A stretch of DNA of 64,000 bases from Oscillibacter valericigenes (GTDB taxonomy: Bacteria; Bacillota; Clostridia; Oscillospirales; Oscillospiraceae): the NCBI RefSeq assembly GCF_021531915.1, contig NZ_JAFBIV010000011.1:1-64000 (forward strand), read 5' to 3'. Position numbers and translations under genes: made by a program. The first letter of the stretch is position 1; every line of letters starts with the position of its first letter. Below, one piece after another: positions 9,602 through 17,670 of this stretch. The notes beneath the pieces were generated by a model, which was not told where the DNA came from, searched no databases, and was given only the letters and a program-made list of their open reading frames with translations.

Positions 9602-9712
9602 AAAAATGCCCTCTCTTTTTCGTTTGTTCCCCCGCAGAATATCATATTTTGAACAGGGGTGCAAGGGCGTGAGCGGGACGCAAAAAATGTAAAAATTTTT
9701 CTGAAAAAGCGG

Positions 9713-9741
9713 TTGACCTTCCGTTTGACTTATGGTACAAT
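9713..9741 (+). promoter_or_regulatory. Promoter of the rpmG-secE-nusG-rplK-rplA operon
   Basis: TTGACC at 9713-9718 and TACAAT at 9736-9741 with a 17-bp spacer. The leader to rpmG is about 140 bases. It contains an imperfect hairpin (GTATCC near 9838 pairing with GGATAC near 9859) and no other recognised element. Confidence 0.75.
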
Positions 9742-9887
9742 CTCTCTTACCTGTGAAAAAGGGCTTTCTTGTTGTGCGCTTTTTTCGCTTTTCAGGCCAC
9801 GGCGGAAGGAACCTTACAGAAGGCAGGGAGGCAGTCGGTATCCCCGGCGCAGCCGAGAGGATACCAATAATAAGGAGGTGCCGTTAG

Positions 9888-10037
9888 ATGCGCGTAAAAG
9901 TGACCCTGAGATGCAACGAGTGCAAGCAGAGAAACTACAATACGATGAAGAACAAGAAGAATACCCCGGACAAGCTTGAGCTGAATAAGTATTGCCCCTT
10001 CTGCAAGAAGCACACGCTCCACACCGAGACCAAGTAA
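9888..10037 (+). CDS. rpmG: 50S ribosomal protein L33, zinc-binding form
   Basis: A 49-residue protein with the L33 layout. It starts [17 protein letters not shown], has a basic middle, and ends with [15 protein letters not shown]. The two CxxC pairs (CNEC and CPFC) mark the zinc-containing paralogue, as opposed to the Cys-free form some bacteria switch to in zinc shortage. AAGGAGGTG precedes the ATG by 8 bases. It opens the secE-nusG-ribosomal protein operon, the usual Firmicute position. Confidence 0.97.
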   Translation: MRVKVTLRCNECKQRNYNTMKNKKNTPDKLELNKYCPFCKKHTLHTETK

Positions 10038-10069
10038 TGGTCAAAACGATTAAGAAAGGCGTGTAAAGT

Positions 10070-10285
10070 ATGGCAGAAGAAGTCAAGAAGAAGAGAGACC
10101 GCGGTCTCTGGTTCCGTGAGATGAAAAGCGAACTGAAAAAGGTCGTGTGGCCCAACAAGCAGACGGTGCTGAAGAATACCGGCACGGTGCTGCTGTGCTC
10201 CTTGGCCATCGGTGCCTGCATCTGGATCTTCGATTTCGTGGCGACCTCCGCCGTCCAGATGATCCTGAACGTGTTCGGTGCTTAA
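10070..10285 (+). CDS. secE: Preprotein translocase subunit SecE
   Basis: A 71-residue single-spanning membrane protein. The conserved amphipathic helix (FREMKSELKKVVWPNKQTV) is followed by one transmembrane helix (TGTVLLCSLAIGACIWIFDF). It clamps the SecY channel of the general secretion pathway in the cytoplasmic membrane. It lies between rpmG and nusG with short spacers, as in most bacteria. Confidence 0.97.
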   Translation: MAEEVKKKRDRGLWFREMKSELKKVVWPNKQTVLKNTGTVLLCSLAIGACIWIFDFVATSAVQMILNVFGA

Positions 10286-10297
10286 GGAGTAGCGGAT

Positions 10298-10822
10298 ATG
10301 TCAGACAGCGCGAAGTGGTATGTGATCCATACCTATTCCGGCTATGAAAATGCCGTCAAGACCAGCATTGAGAAGTTCGTCACCGGCCGCGGCATGGAGG
10401 ATATGATCCTGCGGATGGAGATCCCCATGGAAACGGTCACTGAGGTCACCGATTCCGGCGCCACCAAGGAAGTGGAGCGGAAGGTGTTCCCCGGCTATGT
10501 GCTGATCAAGATGGTCATGACCGACGACACCTGGCATCTGGTGCGGAATGTCCGCGGCGTCACCGGCTTTGTCGGCAGCGCCAACAAGCCCATCCCCCTG
10601 ACGGAGGAAGAGGTGCTTGCCATGGGCATGGAAAAGCACGAGATCGTGGTCAAGTACAATGTGGGCGACCATGTGAAGATCGTGGACGGCCCACTGGCCA
10701 GCTTCACCGGCGTGGTCGAGGAGATCGAGCCCGAGAAGAACCGGGTCAGCGTGATGGTCTCCATGTTCGGCCGCGAGACGCCCGTGGACCTGGAGCTGGA
10801 TCAGGTCGAGGTCCAGAACTGA
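10298..10822 (+). CDS. nusG: Transcription termination/antitermination protein NusG
   Basis: A 174-residue protein with the N-terminal NGN domain (KWYVIHTYSGYENAVKTSIE; VFPGYVLIKM; VRNVRGVTGFVG) and a C-terminal KOW domain (GDHVKIVDGPLASFTGVVEE). It binds RNA polymerase, affects pausing and couples transcription with translation. It is 12 bases after secE. Followed by a 109-base spacer rich in hairpins before rplK. Confidence 0.98.
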   Translation: MSDSAKWYVIHTYSGYENAVKTSIEKFVTGRGMEDMILRMEIPMETVTEVTDSGATKEVERKVFPGYVLIKMVMTDDTWHLVRNVRGVTGFVGSANKPIPLTEEEVLAMGMEKHEIVVKYNVGDHVKIVDGPLASFTGVVEEIEPEKNRVSVMVSMFGRETPVDLELDQVEVQN

Positions 10823-10834
10823 GTAAGCAAACGC

Positions 10835-10900
10835 GCCGGACGCTTCCGGCACAAGTGGGAGGGACCCTCCGGTCCCGCCAAGGACGGACCTTCGTCCGCC
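10835..10900 (+). promoter_or_regulatory. Three consecutive hairpins between nusG and rplK
   Basis: Three short stems follow each other: GCCGGA/TCCGGC at 10835-10850, GGGACC/GGTCCC at 10861-10876 and GGACG/CGTCC at 10882-10897. None has a T run, so they are not standard terminators. They could be an L11/L1 feedback site, an mRNA-processing site or a pause signal. The L1 operator normally mimics the L1-binding site of 23S rRNA; I cannot confirm that match by eye. Confidence 0.4.
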
Positions 10901-10931
10901 ACCACATTTATGATTTAGGAGGTGCTACTCC

Positions 10932-11357
10932 GTGGCACAGAAAATTACTGGTTATGTGAAACTGCAGATCCCCGCAGGCAAGGCAACTCCCGCTCCCCCC
11001 GTTGGTCCCGCTCTGGGCCAGCACGGCGTGAACATTGCCGCCTTCACCAAGGAATTCAATGAGCGCACCAAGAACGATGTGGGCATGATCATCCCCGTCG
11101 TCATCACCGTGTACGCCGACCGTTCCTTCTCCTTCATCACCAAGACTCCCCCCGCGGCTGTCCTGATCAAGAAGGAGTGCAACATCGAGTCCGGCTCCGG
11201 TGTTCCCAACAAGACCAAGGTTGCCACCATTTCCAAGGCTTCCATCCAGAAGATCGCTGAGATCAAGATGAAGGACCTGAACGCTGCCAACCTGGAGTCC
11301 GCCATGAGCATGATCGCCGGTACCGCCCGTTCCATGGGCGTTGTCGTTGGCGACTGA
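10932..11357 (+). CDS. rplK: 50S ribosomal protein L11
   Basis: A 141-residue L11 with the N-terminal [20 protein letters not shown] segment and the C-terminal RNA-binding domain ending [10 protein letters not shown]. It forms the GTPase-associated centre with 23S rRNA and L10-L12. The start codon is GTG at 10932, placed by the spacing to TTAGGAGGTG and by the family's usual N-terminus. It shares the rpmG operon and precedes rplA. Confidence 0.98.
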   Translation: MAQKITGYVKLQIPAGKATPAPPVGPALGQHGVNIAAFTKEFNERTKNDVGMIIPVVITVYADRSFSFITKTPPAAVLIKKECNIESGSGVPNKTKVATISKASIQKIAEIKMKDLNAANLESAMSMIAGTARSMGVVVGD

Positions 11358-11450
11358 TCCCTGACTATCAACAGCGGAGCGGCATCCATGCCGCTTCATA
11401 CAGTGGGAGGAACTTAGAGTCCGAAGAACCACTATGAGGAGGAAATAACA

Positions 11451-12143
11451 TTGTTTAGAGGCAAGAAATATCAGGAGAGCGCCAAGCAGATCGACAAGAA
11501 CACTCTGTACGAGGCTGCTGATGGCATGGCTCTCATTTGCAAGACCGCCAGCGCCAAGTTCGACGAGACCGTCGAGCTGCACGTGAAGCTGGGCGTTGAC
11601 TCCCGTCACGCTGACCAGCAGGTCCGTGGCGCCATCGTGCTGCCCCACGGCACCGGCAAGACTGTTCGCGTGCTGGTGTTCGCCAAGGGCGACAAGGCCG
11701 ACGCTGCCCGCGAGGCCGGTGCCGACTATGTTGGCGATATGGATCTGGTTGAGAAGATCCAGAAGGAAAACTGGTTTGAGTTCGACGTGGTCGTCGCCAG
11801 CCCCGACATGATGGGCGTGGTCGGCCGCCTCGGTAAGGTCCTGGGCCCCAAGGGTCTGATGCCCTCTCCCAAGGCCGGTACCGTGACTCCCGATGTTGCC
11901 AAGGCTGTGAAGGAAGTCAAGGCCGGTAAGATCGAGTACCGTCTGGACAAGACCAACATCATCCACTGCCCCATCGGCAAGGTGTCCTTCGGCCCCGAGA
12001 AGCTGACCGAGAACTACAACGCTCTGATCGGCGCCATCTTGAAGGCCAAGCCCGCCGCCACCAAGGGCCAGTATATCCGCAGCTGCGTCGCCGCCTCCAC
12101 CATGGGCCCCGGCGTGAAGTTCAGCACCGCTAAATTGGTCTGA
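11451..12143 (+). CDS. rplA: 50S ribosomal protein L1
   Basis: A 230-residue L1 protein. It shows [19 protein letters not shown] near the start, the [19 protein letters not shown] segment, [19 protein letters not shown] in domain II, and a conserved C-terminus. It forms the L1 stalk and represses its own mRNA in many bacteria. Its start is TTG at 11451, 8 bases after AGGAGG, with no in-frame ATG nearby. It ends the first ribosomal operon; rplJL downstream has its own promoter. Confidence 0.97.
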   Translation: MFRGKKYQESAKQIDKNTLYEAADGMALICKTASAKFDETVELHVKLGVDSRHADQQVRGAIVLPHGTGKTVRVLVFAKGDKADAAREAGADYVGDMDLVEKIQKENWFEFDVVVASPDMMGVVGRLGKVLGPKGLMPSPKAGTVTPDVAKAVKEVKAGKIEYRLDKTNIIHCPIGKVSFGPEKLTENYNALIGAILKAKPAATKGQYIRSCVAASTMGPGVKFSTAKLV

Positions 12144-12200
12144 TGACCAGCCCCTTTCCCGGATTTGCGGGAATTCGGGCGAAAAATGTATATAAAAGTG

Positions 12201-12229
12201 TTGACATTTTTCCAATACTTTTATATAAT
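12201..12229 (+). promoter_or_regulatory. Consensus promoter for rplJ-rplL
   Basis: TTGACA at 12201-12206 and TATAAT at 12224-12229 with an exact 17-bp spacer, a full consensus sigma-A promoter. It separates rplJL expression from rplKA. Confidence 0.92.
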
Positions 12230-12239
12230 ACCAGATGCG

Positions 12240-12355
12240 TTCCAAAGACAGCAGGTGAGGGGAGACTCTCGTAAGTCCTGCCGAGGGCGGCAAAGTTGAT
12301 TTGCTATCCGTCCTTGTGTGTCTTTGCGCACAAGGACGGTTTCCTTTTTTGAACG
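12240..12355 (+). promoter_or_regulatory. Ribosomal protein L10 leader with attenuator
   Basis: The leader between the promoter and rplJ has the L10(L12)4-binding layout: a kink-turn region with AGTCCTGCCGAGGG and a strong terminator (CCGTCCTTGTG at 12308-12318, CACAAGGACGG at 12329-12339, then a T-rich run to 12350). In characterised Firmicutes, excess L10-L12 complex binds this leader and favours termination before rplJ. Here position and sequence are seen; regulation is inferred from the known family. Confidence 0.85.
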
Positions 12356-12387
12356 CACCTACAAATTTCCTGGAGGTGAAACCTAGA

Positions 12388-12921
12388 ATGCCTAACGCAA
12401 AGGTCTTATCTGAAAAGCAGGCAATCGTTGCCCAGCTGACTGAGAAGATCCAGAATGCCACCGCCGGCGTCCTCGTCGACTACAAGGGCATCACCGTTGA
12501 GGAAGACACTGCTCTGCGTAAGGAGTGCCGCGAGAACGACGTGGATTACGCCGTTGTCAAGAACACCCTGCTGCGCTTTGCCCTCAACAACACTGGTCTC
12601 AGCGAGCTGGACGACCTGCTGAACGGCACCACTTCTCTGGCTCTGTGCTCTGACCCCGTGGCTCCCGCCCGTGTCATGGCCGACTACGCCAAGAAGCTCA
12701 ACGGCAAATTCGAGATCAAGGGTGGTTTCATGGACGGCAAGGCTGTCGACCTGAACACCATCAACTCTCTGGCTTCCATTCCCCCGCTGCCTATCCTGCA
12801 GGCTCAGGTCCTGGGCACCATGCTGGCCCCCATCACCGGTCTGGCTGTTGTCCTGAAGCAGATCGCCGAGAAGAACGGCGCTTCTGCCGAGGCTGCCGAA
12901 GAGGCTCCCGCCGCCGAATAA
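12388..12921 (+). CDS. rplJ: 50S ribosomal protein L10
   Basis: A 177-residue L10. It starts MPNAKVLSEKQAIVAQLTEK and carries the conserved DYKGITVEEDTALRKECREN and VKNTLLRFAL segments. It anchors L7/L12 dimers to the ribosomal stalk. The ATG at 12388 is preceded by TGGAGGTGA. The frame is open to 12301, but that stretch is the attenuator hairpin of the leader, not coding sequence. Confidence 0.98.
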   Translation: MPNAKVLSEKQAIVAQLTEKIQNATAGVLVDYKGITVEEDTALRKECRENDVDYAVVKNTLLRFALNNTGLSELDDLLNGTTSLALCSDPVAPARVMADYAKKLNGKFEIKGGFMDGKAVDLNTINSLASIPPLPILQAQVLGTMLAPITGLAVVLKQIAEKNGASAEAAEEAPAAE

Positions 12922-12970
12922 TCAGACGGCAACACACTTATTTAAATTTAACAATTAGGAGGCAAATACA

Positions 12971-13342
12971 ATGTCTGAGAAGATTACCGCTATGATCGAA
13001 GAGATCAAGGGCCTGACCGTTCTGGAGCTGTCCGAGCTGGTCCACGCTCTGGAGGAAGAGTTTGGCGTTTCCGCCGCCGCTATGGCCGCTCCCGCTGCTG
13101 GCGCTGCTGCTCCCGCTGCTGAGGAGAAGACCGAGTTTGACGTGGTCCTGACCGGCTTCGACGCCGCTGCCAAGATCAAGGTCATCAAGGCTGTCCGTGA
13201 GATCACCGGCCAGGGTCTGGCCGAGGCCAAGGCTACCGTCGAGGGTGCTCCTTCCACTCTGAAGGAAGGCATCTCCAAGGACGACGCCGAGGCTCTGAAG
13301 AAGCAGCTGGAAGAGGCTGGCGCCAAGGTCGAGTTGAAGTAA
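12971..13342 (+). CDS. rplL: 50S ribosomal protein L7/L12
   Basis: A 123-residue L7/L12 with its three usual parts. The N-terminal dimerisation helix ([20 protein letters not shown]) is followed by an Ala/Pro hinge and a C-terminal domain ([20 protein letters not shown]). It recruits translation GTPases. TTAGGAGGC precedes the ATG. Two terminators follow directly, so the usual run-on into rpoB and rpoC is absent. Confidence 0.98.
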   Translation: MSEKITAMIEEIKGLTVLELSELVHALEEEFGVSAAAMAAPAAGAAAPAAEEKTEFDVVLTGFDAAAKIKVIKAVREITGQGLAEAKATVEGAPSTLKEGISKDDAEALKKQLEEAGAKVELK

Positions 13343-13359
13343 TTTACTTCATCTGTCTG

Positions 13360-13394
13360 AAAAATCCCTGTCCGTTCTGGACAGGGATTTTTTT
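13360..13394 (+). terminator. Terminator of rplJ-rplL
   Basis: AAAATCCCTGTCC paired with GGACAGGGATTTTTTT, a strong stem with a long T run just after rplL. Confidence 0.93.
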
Positions 13395-13403
13395 ATACGA
13401 ATG

Positions 13404-13432
13404 AAAAAGAGCCGCTTTCGCGGCTCTTTTTA
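13404..13432 (-). terminator. Terminator of the tcdA-DUF554 transcript
   Basis: AAAAAGAGCCGC-TTTC-GCGGCTCTTTTT sits just beyond the DUF554 stop codon. It is symmetric and probably works in both directions. Confidence 0.85.
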
Positions 13433-13433
13433 T

Positions 13434-14171
13434 TCACATGAACATGCACAGCAAAATGGGCAGGAAGATAGCCGGGACCAGGTTCATGACCTTGATCTTG
13501 GTCAGGTCCAGCATGTTCAGGCCCAGGGCCACGATCAGCAGCGAACCCACGCAGGTCATCTCCGCAATGACCGCATCCCCCAAGAAGGGGGAGAGGAAGG
13601 AGGCTGCCAGGGCGATGACGCCCTGGTACAGAAACACTGCCACAGCGGAAAAGGCTACGCCGACGCCCAGAGAGGCGGCAAAGACGATGGAACTGATACC
13701 GTCCAGCAGGGACTTGGCGAAAAGGGTGGCGTGGTCGCCGGTAAGGCCGTCCTGCAAAGCACCTACGATGGCCATGGCGCCTACACAGAACAGCAGGCTT
13801 GCCGTAACAAAGCCATCAGAGATGGAGGGACCGGCGCTGCCGTTTTTTACAAGATGCTCCGTCTTTTTCTGGACCCAGTCGCCCAGGTGGCGCATCCGCT
13901 TGTCCAGGTCCAGCAGCTCGCCGATAATGGCGCCGATGACCATGGATAGAATGGCGATCAGGGTGTTGCTGCCCTTGAAGCTGCCGCTGATGCCGATATA
14001 CAGCACGCACAGGGCTACGCCCTGCATGATGATGGTTTGGAGCCGCTGGCCCAGGGAGGCGCTTCCGGCGGGGAGGCGGCTGGAGAAGCGGCCGGCCAGC
14101 CACTTCAGCAGCAATCCTGCCGCGGAGCCTGCCAGAACGGCCAGGGCGTTGACGATGGTACCTGTCAGCAT
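13434..14171 (-). CDS. DUF554 family membrane protein
   Basis: A 245-residue integral membrane protein with about seven hydrophobic helices. The family signature includes the N-terminal GTIVNALAVLAGSAAGLLLK and the ISGSFKGSNTLIAILSMVIGAIIGELLDL region. The family has no assigned function; a transporter or channel role is often supposed. Its start overlaps the tcdA stop by 7 bases, so the two are co-expressed, although no functional link is known. Only a weak GAGAG lies ahead of the ATG, which fits translational coupling. Confidence 0.85.
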   Translation of the reverse strand: MLTGTIVNALAVLAGSAAGLLLKWLAGRFSSRLPAGSASLGQRLQTIIMQGVALCVLYIGISGSFKGSNTLIAILSMVIGAIIGELLDLDKRMRHLGDWVQKKTEHLVKNGSAGPSISDGFVTASLLFCVGAMAIVGALQDGLTGDHATLFAKSLLDGISSIVFAASLGVGVAFSAVAVFLYQGVIALAASFLSPFLGDAVIAEMTCVGSLLIVALGLNMLDLTKIKVMNLVPAIFLPILLCMFM

Positions 14172-14899
14172 AAAGGTGTTCTCTCTTTCTCAAGGATATC
14201 GCGGACCACGGCGCTGCCCAGCAGCAGTCCCGCCGTGGCGGGGACCCAGGGATTGCTGGCCGGGACACTACGGCGGCCCGGGGGAGGAGTTTCCAGCTGG
14301 ATAGTGGGTGCGGGCTCCTCGGGGCTGAATACCACCTTCTGATGGTGGATACCCCGGTTTCGAAGTTCCTTCCGCATAACCCGCGCCAGAGGGCATCCGT
14401 AGGTCTCAGAGATGTCCGCCAGCCGCAGTTGGGTGGGGTCCAGCTTGTTGCCGGTGCCCAGGGCCATGATCAGGGGAATGTTCAGCCGCTGGGCGGTGTC
14501 CAGCAGGTCCAGCTTGCAGCTCACCAGGTCAATAGCGTCCACAATATAGTCGTAATGGCAGCCATTGGGGAAAAACCGGTCCCGGTGGTCGGCGTCGTAC
14601 AGCTCCTGAATGGGATGCAGCACGGCATCGGGGTTGATGTCCCGGATACGGGCTGCCACGGCGTCGGCCTTTGCCATTCCCACCGTGGAGGTGGTGGCCT
14701 CCAGCTGGCGGTTGATATTGGTGACGGATACGGTATCACTGTCTACCAGGGTCAGTTCACCGATGCCGGAGCGGGCCAGGCATTCCGCTGTGTAGCTGCC
14801 TACGCCCCCCAGTCCGAACAGGATCACGTGGGAAGCAGCTAGTCGCTCCTGGCCCTCCTGGCCCCACAACATTTCGTTGCGCAGAAATCGCTGGTCCAT
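14165..14899 (-). CDS. tcdA: tRNA threonylcarbamoyladenosine dehydratase (ThiF/E1-like)
   Basis: A 244-residue E1-superfamily adenylating enzyme. The nucleotide-binding glycine motif (VILFGLGGVGSYTAE) lies near residue 25, DSDTVSVTNINRQ at about 53, and VDAIDLVSCKLDLL with MALGTGNKLDPT further on. TcdA cyclises t6A37 of ANN-reading tRNAs to the hydantoin form ct6A using ATP. The short length and absence of a rhodanese or ThiS partner nearby favour TcdA over ThiF or MoeB. It is the first gene of a two-gene unit with DUF554. Confidence 0.88.
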   Translation of the reverse strand: MDQRFLRNEMLWGQEGQERLAASHVILFGLGGVGSYTAECLARSGIGELTLVDSDTVSVTNINRQLEATTSTVGMAKADAVAARIRDINPDAVLHPIQELYDADHRDRFFPNGCHYDYIVDAIDLVSCKLDLLDTAQRLNIPLIMALGTGNKLDPTQLRLADISETYGCPLARVMRKELRNRGIHHQKVVFSPEEPAPTIQLETPPPGRRSVPASNPWVPATAGLLLGSAVVRDILEKERTPLC

Positions 14900-14911
14900 A
14901 GAGTCCTCCTG

Positions 14912-14943
14912 GGAGAAAAGGAGGCGGCCTGAAAGCCGCCTCC
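14912..14943 (-). terminator. Terminator of the parvulin foldase gene
   Basis: On the minus strand GGAGGCGGC pairs with GCCGCCTCC and is followed by TTTTCTCC. It lies between the foldase stop codon and tcdA. Confidence 0.8.
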
Positions 14944-14965
14944 CTTGGTATGATAATTGGGGGGA

Positions 14966-16531
14966 TCAGCCCACGAACTTCATGCCGAAGTCATGGCGCT
15001 CAATAGTGCTGTCAGCGGAGATGCCCTCCAGCCACTCGCTGTAATCAGCGTCCCGCAGGTCGGCGACCACGTTGGACTTCCAGACGGGGAGCTGCTCGCC
15101 CACGAAGTACATGACGTGGGCGCCGTATTCGCTCTCCACCACGCCGGTGTCGCCGGGCTTGCGGCTGGCGTCCAGGCACCAGTTCTTGAAGGACTCCACC
15201 AGGCTGGAATCCGGGGTGATGCTGTCGATCAGGCCGCCGGTGTACTTGGAGCCGTCGGCGGATTCCTGCATGGCCAGGGCGGAGAAGGAAGCCTCAGTGG
15301 CCTCGCCGGCCTGCCACTGGGCCAGGATATCCTCGGCCTTGGCCTTGGCGTCAGCCTTCAGCTGGGCCTGCTCGGCCTCGTAGCCCTCGTCGCCCTCACT
15401 GAGCGTGCCAACCGCAGGCTGGATCAGAATGTGGCGGACGTCAATCTCGGGGGTCTCGTCCCGGAAACGATCCAGGAACACGGCCACATAGTAAGTGGAA
15501 TTGTAATCCAGAACGGCGGAATCGCCTGCCTTGCGGGCGTTGTCGAACAGCCACTCAGTGACCACATCGCCGGAGTAGGCACCGTTGTCCTTCTTGGTGT
15601 AGACATAGGACTCGTCGGCCTTGGACAGAGTTTCCAGCTTCTGGCCGGCGCGGTAGTCAGCCAGCATCTGGTCGGCGGACTTCTTGGCCTGCTCCAGTGC
15701 GGCGGCGGATTCCTCCTCGGTGGGCTCCACCTCGTTGCCATCGGCATCGGTGGTACTCTCAGCGGTGCCGGGGATGCCAACGATCTCGTAGGACACCAGG
15801 TCGTACTTATTGGTATCAGCCTTGTAGGTATCGTTGATCTTGCTGTCGTCGTAAGTCAGGCTGTCGTAGTGGCTGCTGGCGTAATCGTCGTACTGCAGCA
15901 TCCGCATCAGCTGAGTAGCGTAGACCTTCTCGGTCATCTGGGCACCCATGTTGTTCTTCAGAAGCTGGGAGACGGAAACGCTGTTGGCCTCGGCAGACTT
16001 CTTCAGGGCGGCCATGGAGTCATCATACTGGGCCTGGACGCCGGCGGAGTAGGTGTAACCCTCTGCCTTGGCGGTGTTCAGGACGGACTGGACAGTAGCC
16101 ATTTGGTCCAGGGCCTGGCCCAGGAAGTAATCTTTCCAAGTCTGACCGGCTTCGGCGCCGATCCAGGAGGCGGCAGTCTCGTTGACGGTCTGGCTGTCCA
16201 GGGAGGCATTGGTGTTCAGGCCCATGTAGGACAGCAGATAGGAATAGTTGCTGACAAAATTCTGGTAGACATTCTGATAATAGAAGCTCACTTCAGCTGC
16301 GGTGTACTTCTCTCCGTCGATGGTGGCGGCGGTGGCGTTCTTGGGGATTACGTTGGAACGCCAGATGCCGGCGGCGATGACGGCGATGAGGAACAGGGCG
16401 GCGATGGTGCCGTACAGGATGTTGCTGCGCTTTTCCTTTTTGCACTGCTCCTGTTCACGGACAACCTTGGGGTCCACCCAGCCGGAGCTGGCCTGTTCCT
16501 GACGGATCTGCTTTTCTCTTGATGCGCTCAT
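14966..16531 (-). CDS. Membrane-anchored parvulin-type peptidylprolyl isomerase
   Basis: About 521 residues. A charged cytoplasmic N-terminus of some 45 residues is followed by one transmembrane helix (ILYGTIAALFLIAVIAAGIW), then a large extracellular region. That region begins with a SurA/PrsA-like helical chaperone part and ends with a parvulin domain (IDVRHILIQPAVG, TGGLIDSITPDSSLVESF, VESEYGAHVMYF). It likely folds exported proteins on the outer face of the membrane. It is anchored by a helix rather than by the lipid of classic PrsA. The ATG at 16531 (MSASREKQ) is chosen over 16573, which lacks a binding site. It has its own promoter. Confidence 0.88.
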   Translation of the reverse strand: MSASREKQIRQEQASSGWVDPKVVREQEQCKKEKRSNILYGTIAALFLIAVIAAGIWRSNVIPKNATAATIDGEKYTAAEVSFYYQNVYQNFVSNYSYLLSYMGLNTNASLDSQTVNETAASWIGAEAGQTWKDYFLGQALDQMATVQSVLNTAKAEGYTYSAGVQAQYDDSMAALKKSAEANSVSVSQLLKNNMGAQMTEKVYATQLMRMLQYDDYASSHYDSLTYDDSKINDTYKADTNKYDLVSYEIVGIPGTAESTTDADGNEVEPTEEESAAALEQAKKSADQMLADYRAGQKLETLSKADESYVYTKKDNGAYSGDVVTEWLFDNARKAGDSAVLDYNSTYYVAVFLDRFRDETPEIDVRHILIQPAVGTLSEGDEGYEAEQAQLKADAKAKAEDILAQWQAGEATEASFSALAMQESADGSKYTGGLIDSITPDSSLVESFKNWCLDASRKPGDTGVVESEYGAHVMYFVGEQLPVWKSNVVADLRDADYSEWLEGISADSTIERHDFGMKFVG

Positions 16532-16674
16532 TTGTAATTTCAGTCCTCTCAAGTATTTCATGCTGGAATCCACAAAGCATCAGGATCACGCTGACGCTTC
16601 CGTCGCTATATATGCGTTGGATTCCCGGTATGCGGCAGCCGGAACGGCTCTGCTGTCATTTTACGCACTTTGAT

Positions 16675-16703
16675 ATTATACCGAACATCGGCATATTGTG
16701 CAA
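16675..16703 (-). promoter_or_regulatory. Promoter of the parvulin foldase gene
   Basis: On the minus strand TTGCAC (16703-16698) and TATAAT (16680-16675) are separated by 17 bp. The leader to the start codon is about 140 bases. I see nothing recognisable in it. Confidence 0.85.
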
Positions 16704-16814
16704 GGGGTAAATCGGAAAAGCCTGTTGGAAATTCCTGATTTTTCAGCCGTCACGGAGGAACCGTACCTCAGCTGCCGCGGTGCGGCGGATACGATCCATG
16801 ATACAGAAAACAGC

Positions 16815-16857
16815 TGAAAAGAAACTGAAAGCAGGAGGAAGATCCCTCTGCTTTCAG
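16815..16857 (-). terminator. Terminator downstream of the 6S-like RNA
   Basis: On the minus strand CTGAAAGCAG pairs with CTGCTTTCAG and is followed by TTTCTTTTC. No gene ends here, so it supports a non-coding transcript coming from the right. Confidence 0.8.
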
Positions 16858-16865
16858 GATATGGG

Positions 16866-17012
16866 CAAAAACGTGCCCCGCGATGGCCGTGTAGACCTCG
16901 TTATAACCTGCACCTTTACGGACAGGTGGGTCGCCTCCAGATCGCTTTACCGCTTCCAACTTCCAACCGCAGGGTGGCAGTCGGGAGGCCTGCGAACCAC
17001 GAACTGATCCGG
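16866..17012 (-). ncRNA. ssrS: Candidate 6S RNA (SsrS)
   Basis: A structured stretch in a 520-base gap with no credible protein gene. Its ends pair: CGTGGTTCGCAGGCC near 17001-16987 with GGCC-ATCGCGGGG-CACG near 16888-16872, forming a long closing stem followed by TTTTT. The interior contains GGAGGCGACCCACCTGTCC and AAAGGTGCAGG, resembling the GCGAC...CACCT...AAGG pattern of 6S RNAs. A TTATAC-like -10 lies just upstream and a terminator follows at 16857-16815. 6S RNA binds sigma-A RNA polymerase in stationary phase. About 147 nt is short for the family, so the exact 3' end may be the downstream terminator. Confidence 0.55.
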
Positions 17013-17093
17013 CATCCCGTATAACGAAATGTGGGTTAAAAAAAGATCTATCACGAACCCCGCAGGGCATTTCATTTTTTGATAAGAGACGGA

Positions 17094-17378
17094 TCATTCC
17101 TCTTCGTCGCTGAACAGAAGCTCCATAAACTGCTCGTAGACTGCCTCCAGCTCCTCGTCGGAGTCCAGGGTGGACAGCAGGTCCTCGCCGTCTTCGTGGA
17201 TGGTCTTCAGGATCACCAGACCAGCGTCGGGGTCTTCCTCCTCACCCTCTGTCTCCGCGGGGAAAAAGGCCTGGTACATCTGGCCGTTGTACTCCAGGGC
17301 GTCTACAAATTCCAGGACGATCTCCTTGCCGTCCTCGTCCGTGACAGTGATGAAAGTGGGGCCGAAATCTTCACTCAT
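17094..17378 (-). CDS. DUF1292 family protein (YrzB-like)
   Basis: A 94-residue, very acidic protein. The DUF1292 core is visible (FITVTDEDGKEIVLEFVDAL, then YQAFFPAE and GLVILKTIHEDGEDLLSTL), followed by an acidic tail ending SDEEE. Function is unknown. In many Firmicutes this gene sits next to ruvX and the ireB/yrzL gene, but here it is alone, upstream of the 6S-like RNA. AAAGGAGACC lies before the ATG. Confidence 0.88.
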   Translation of the reverse strand: MSEDFGPTFITVTDEDGKEIVLEFVDALEYNGQMYQAFFPAETEGEEEDPDAGLVILKTIHEDGEDLLSTLDSDEELEAVYEQFMELLFSDEEE

Positions 17379-17670
17379 GGGAGAGGTCTCCTTTCTTTGG
17401 CTAATCGTATTTTACACGAAGACGAAGGCGATTGCAAGGGAAGAAGAAGTCAAAAAGGCGAAAAGATCGTCTCCCAGGAGGTGTATATCTTGCCCGAAAA
17501 GAAAAATATCATGCAAACAGAGAACTTTTTTTCAAGGAAATACGACATTTTCAGTGTTGACAGGGGATGATACAATAGTAAGTATTCTGGTGTACTATGT
17601 ACTGATGGAAAGAAGCGGATATCCCGCTGCTTTCTGAACCCTATTCAAAAGAAAGAAGGAGGTGTCTCCT

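Noticed and set aside
16768-17097. 109-codon frame in the foldase-DUF1292 gap
   Set aside because: It covers the structured RNA and its terminator, has no ribosome binding site and no conserved composition.
17557-17576. Promoter of the class A PBP from TTGACA at 17557 and TACAAT at 17571
   Set aside because: The spacer is only 8 bp, so the two boxes cannot belong to one promoter.
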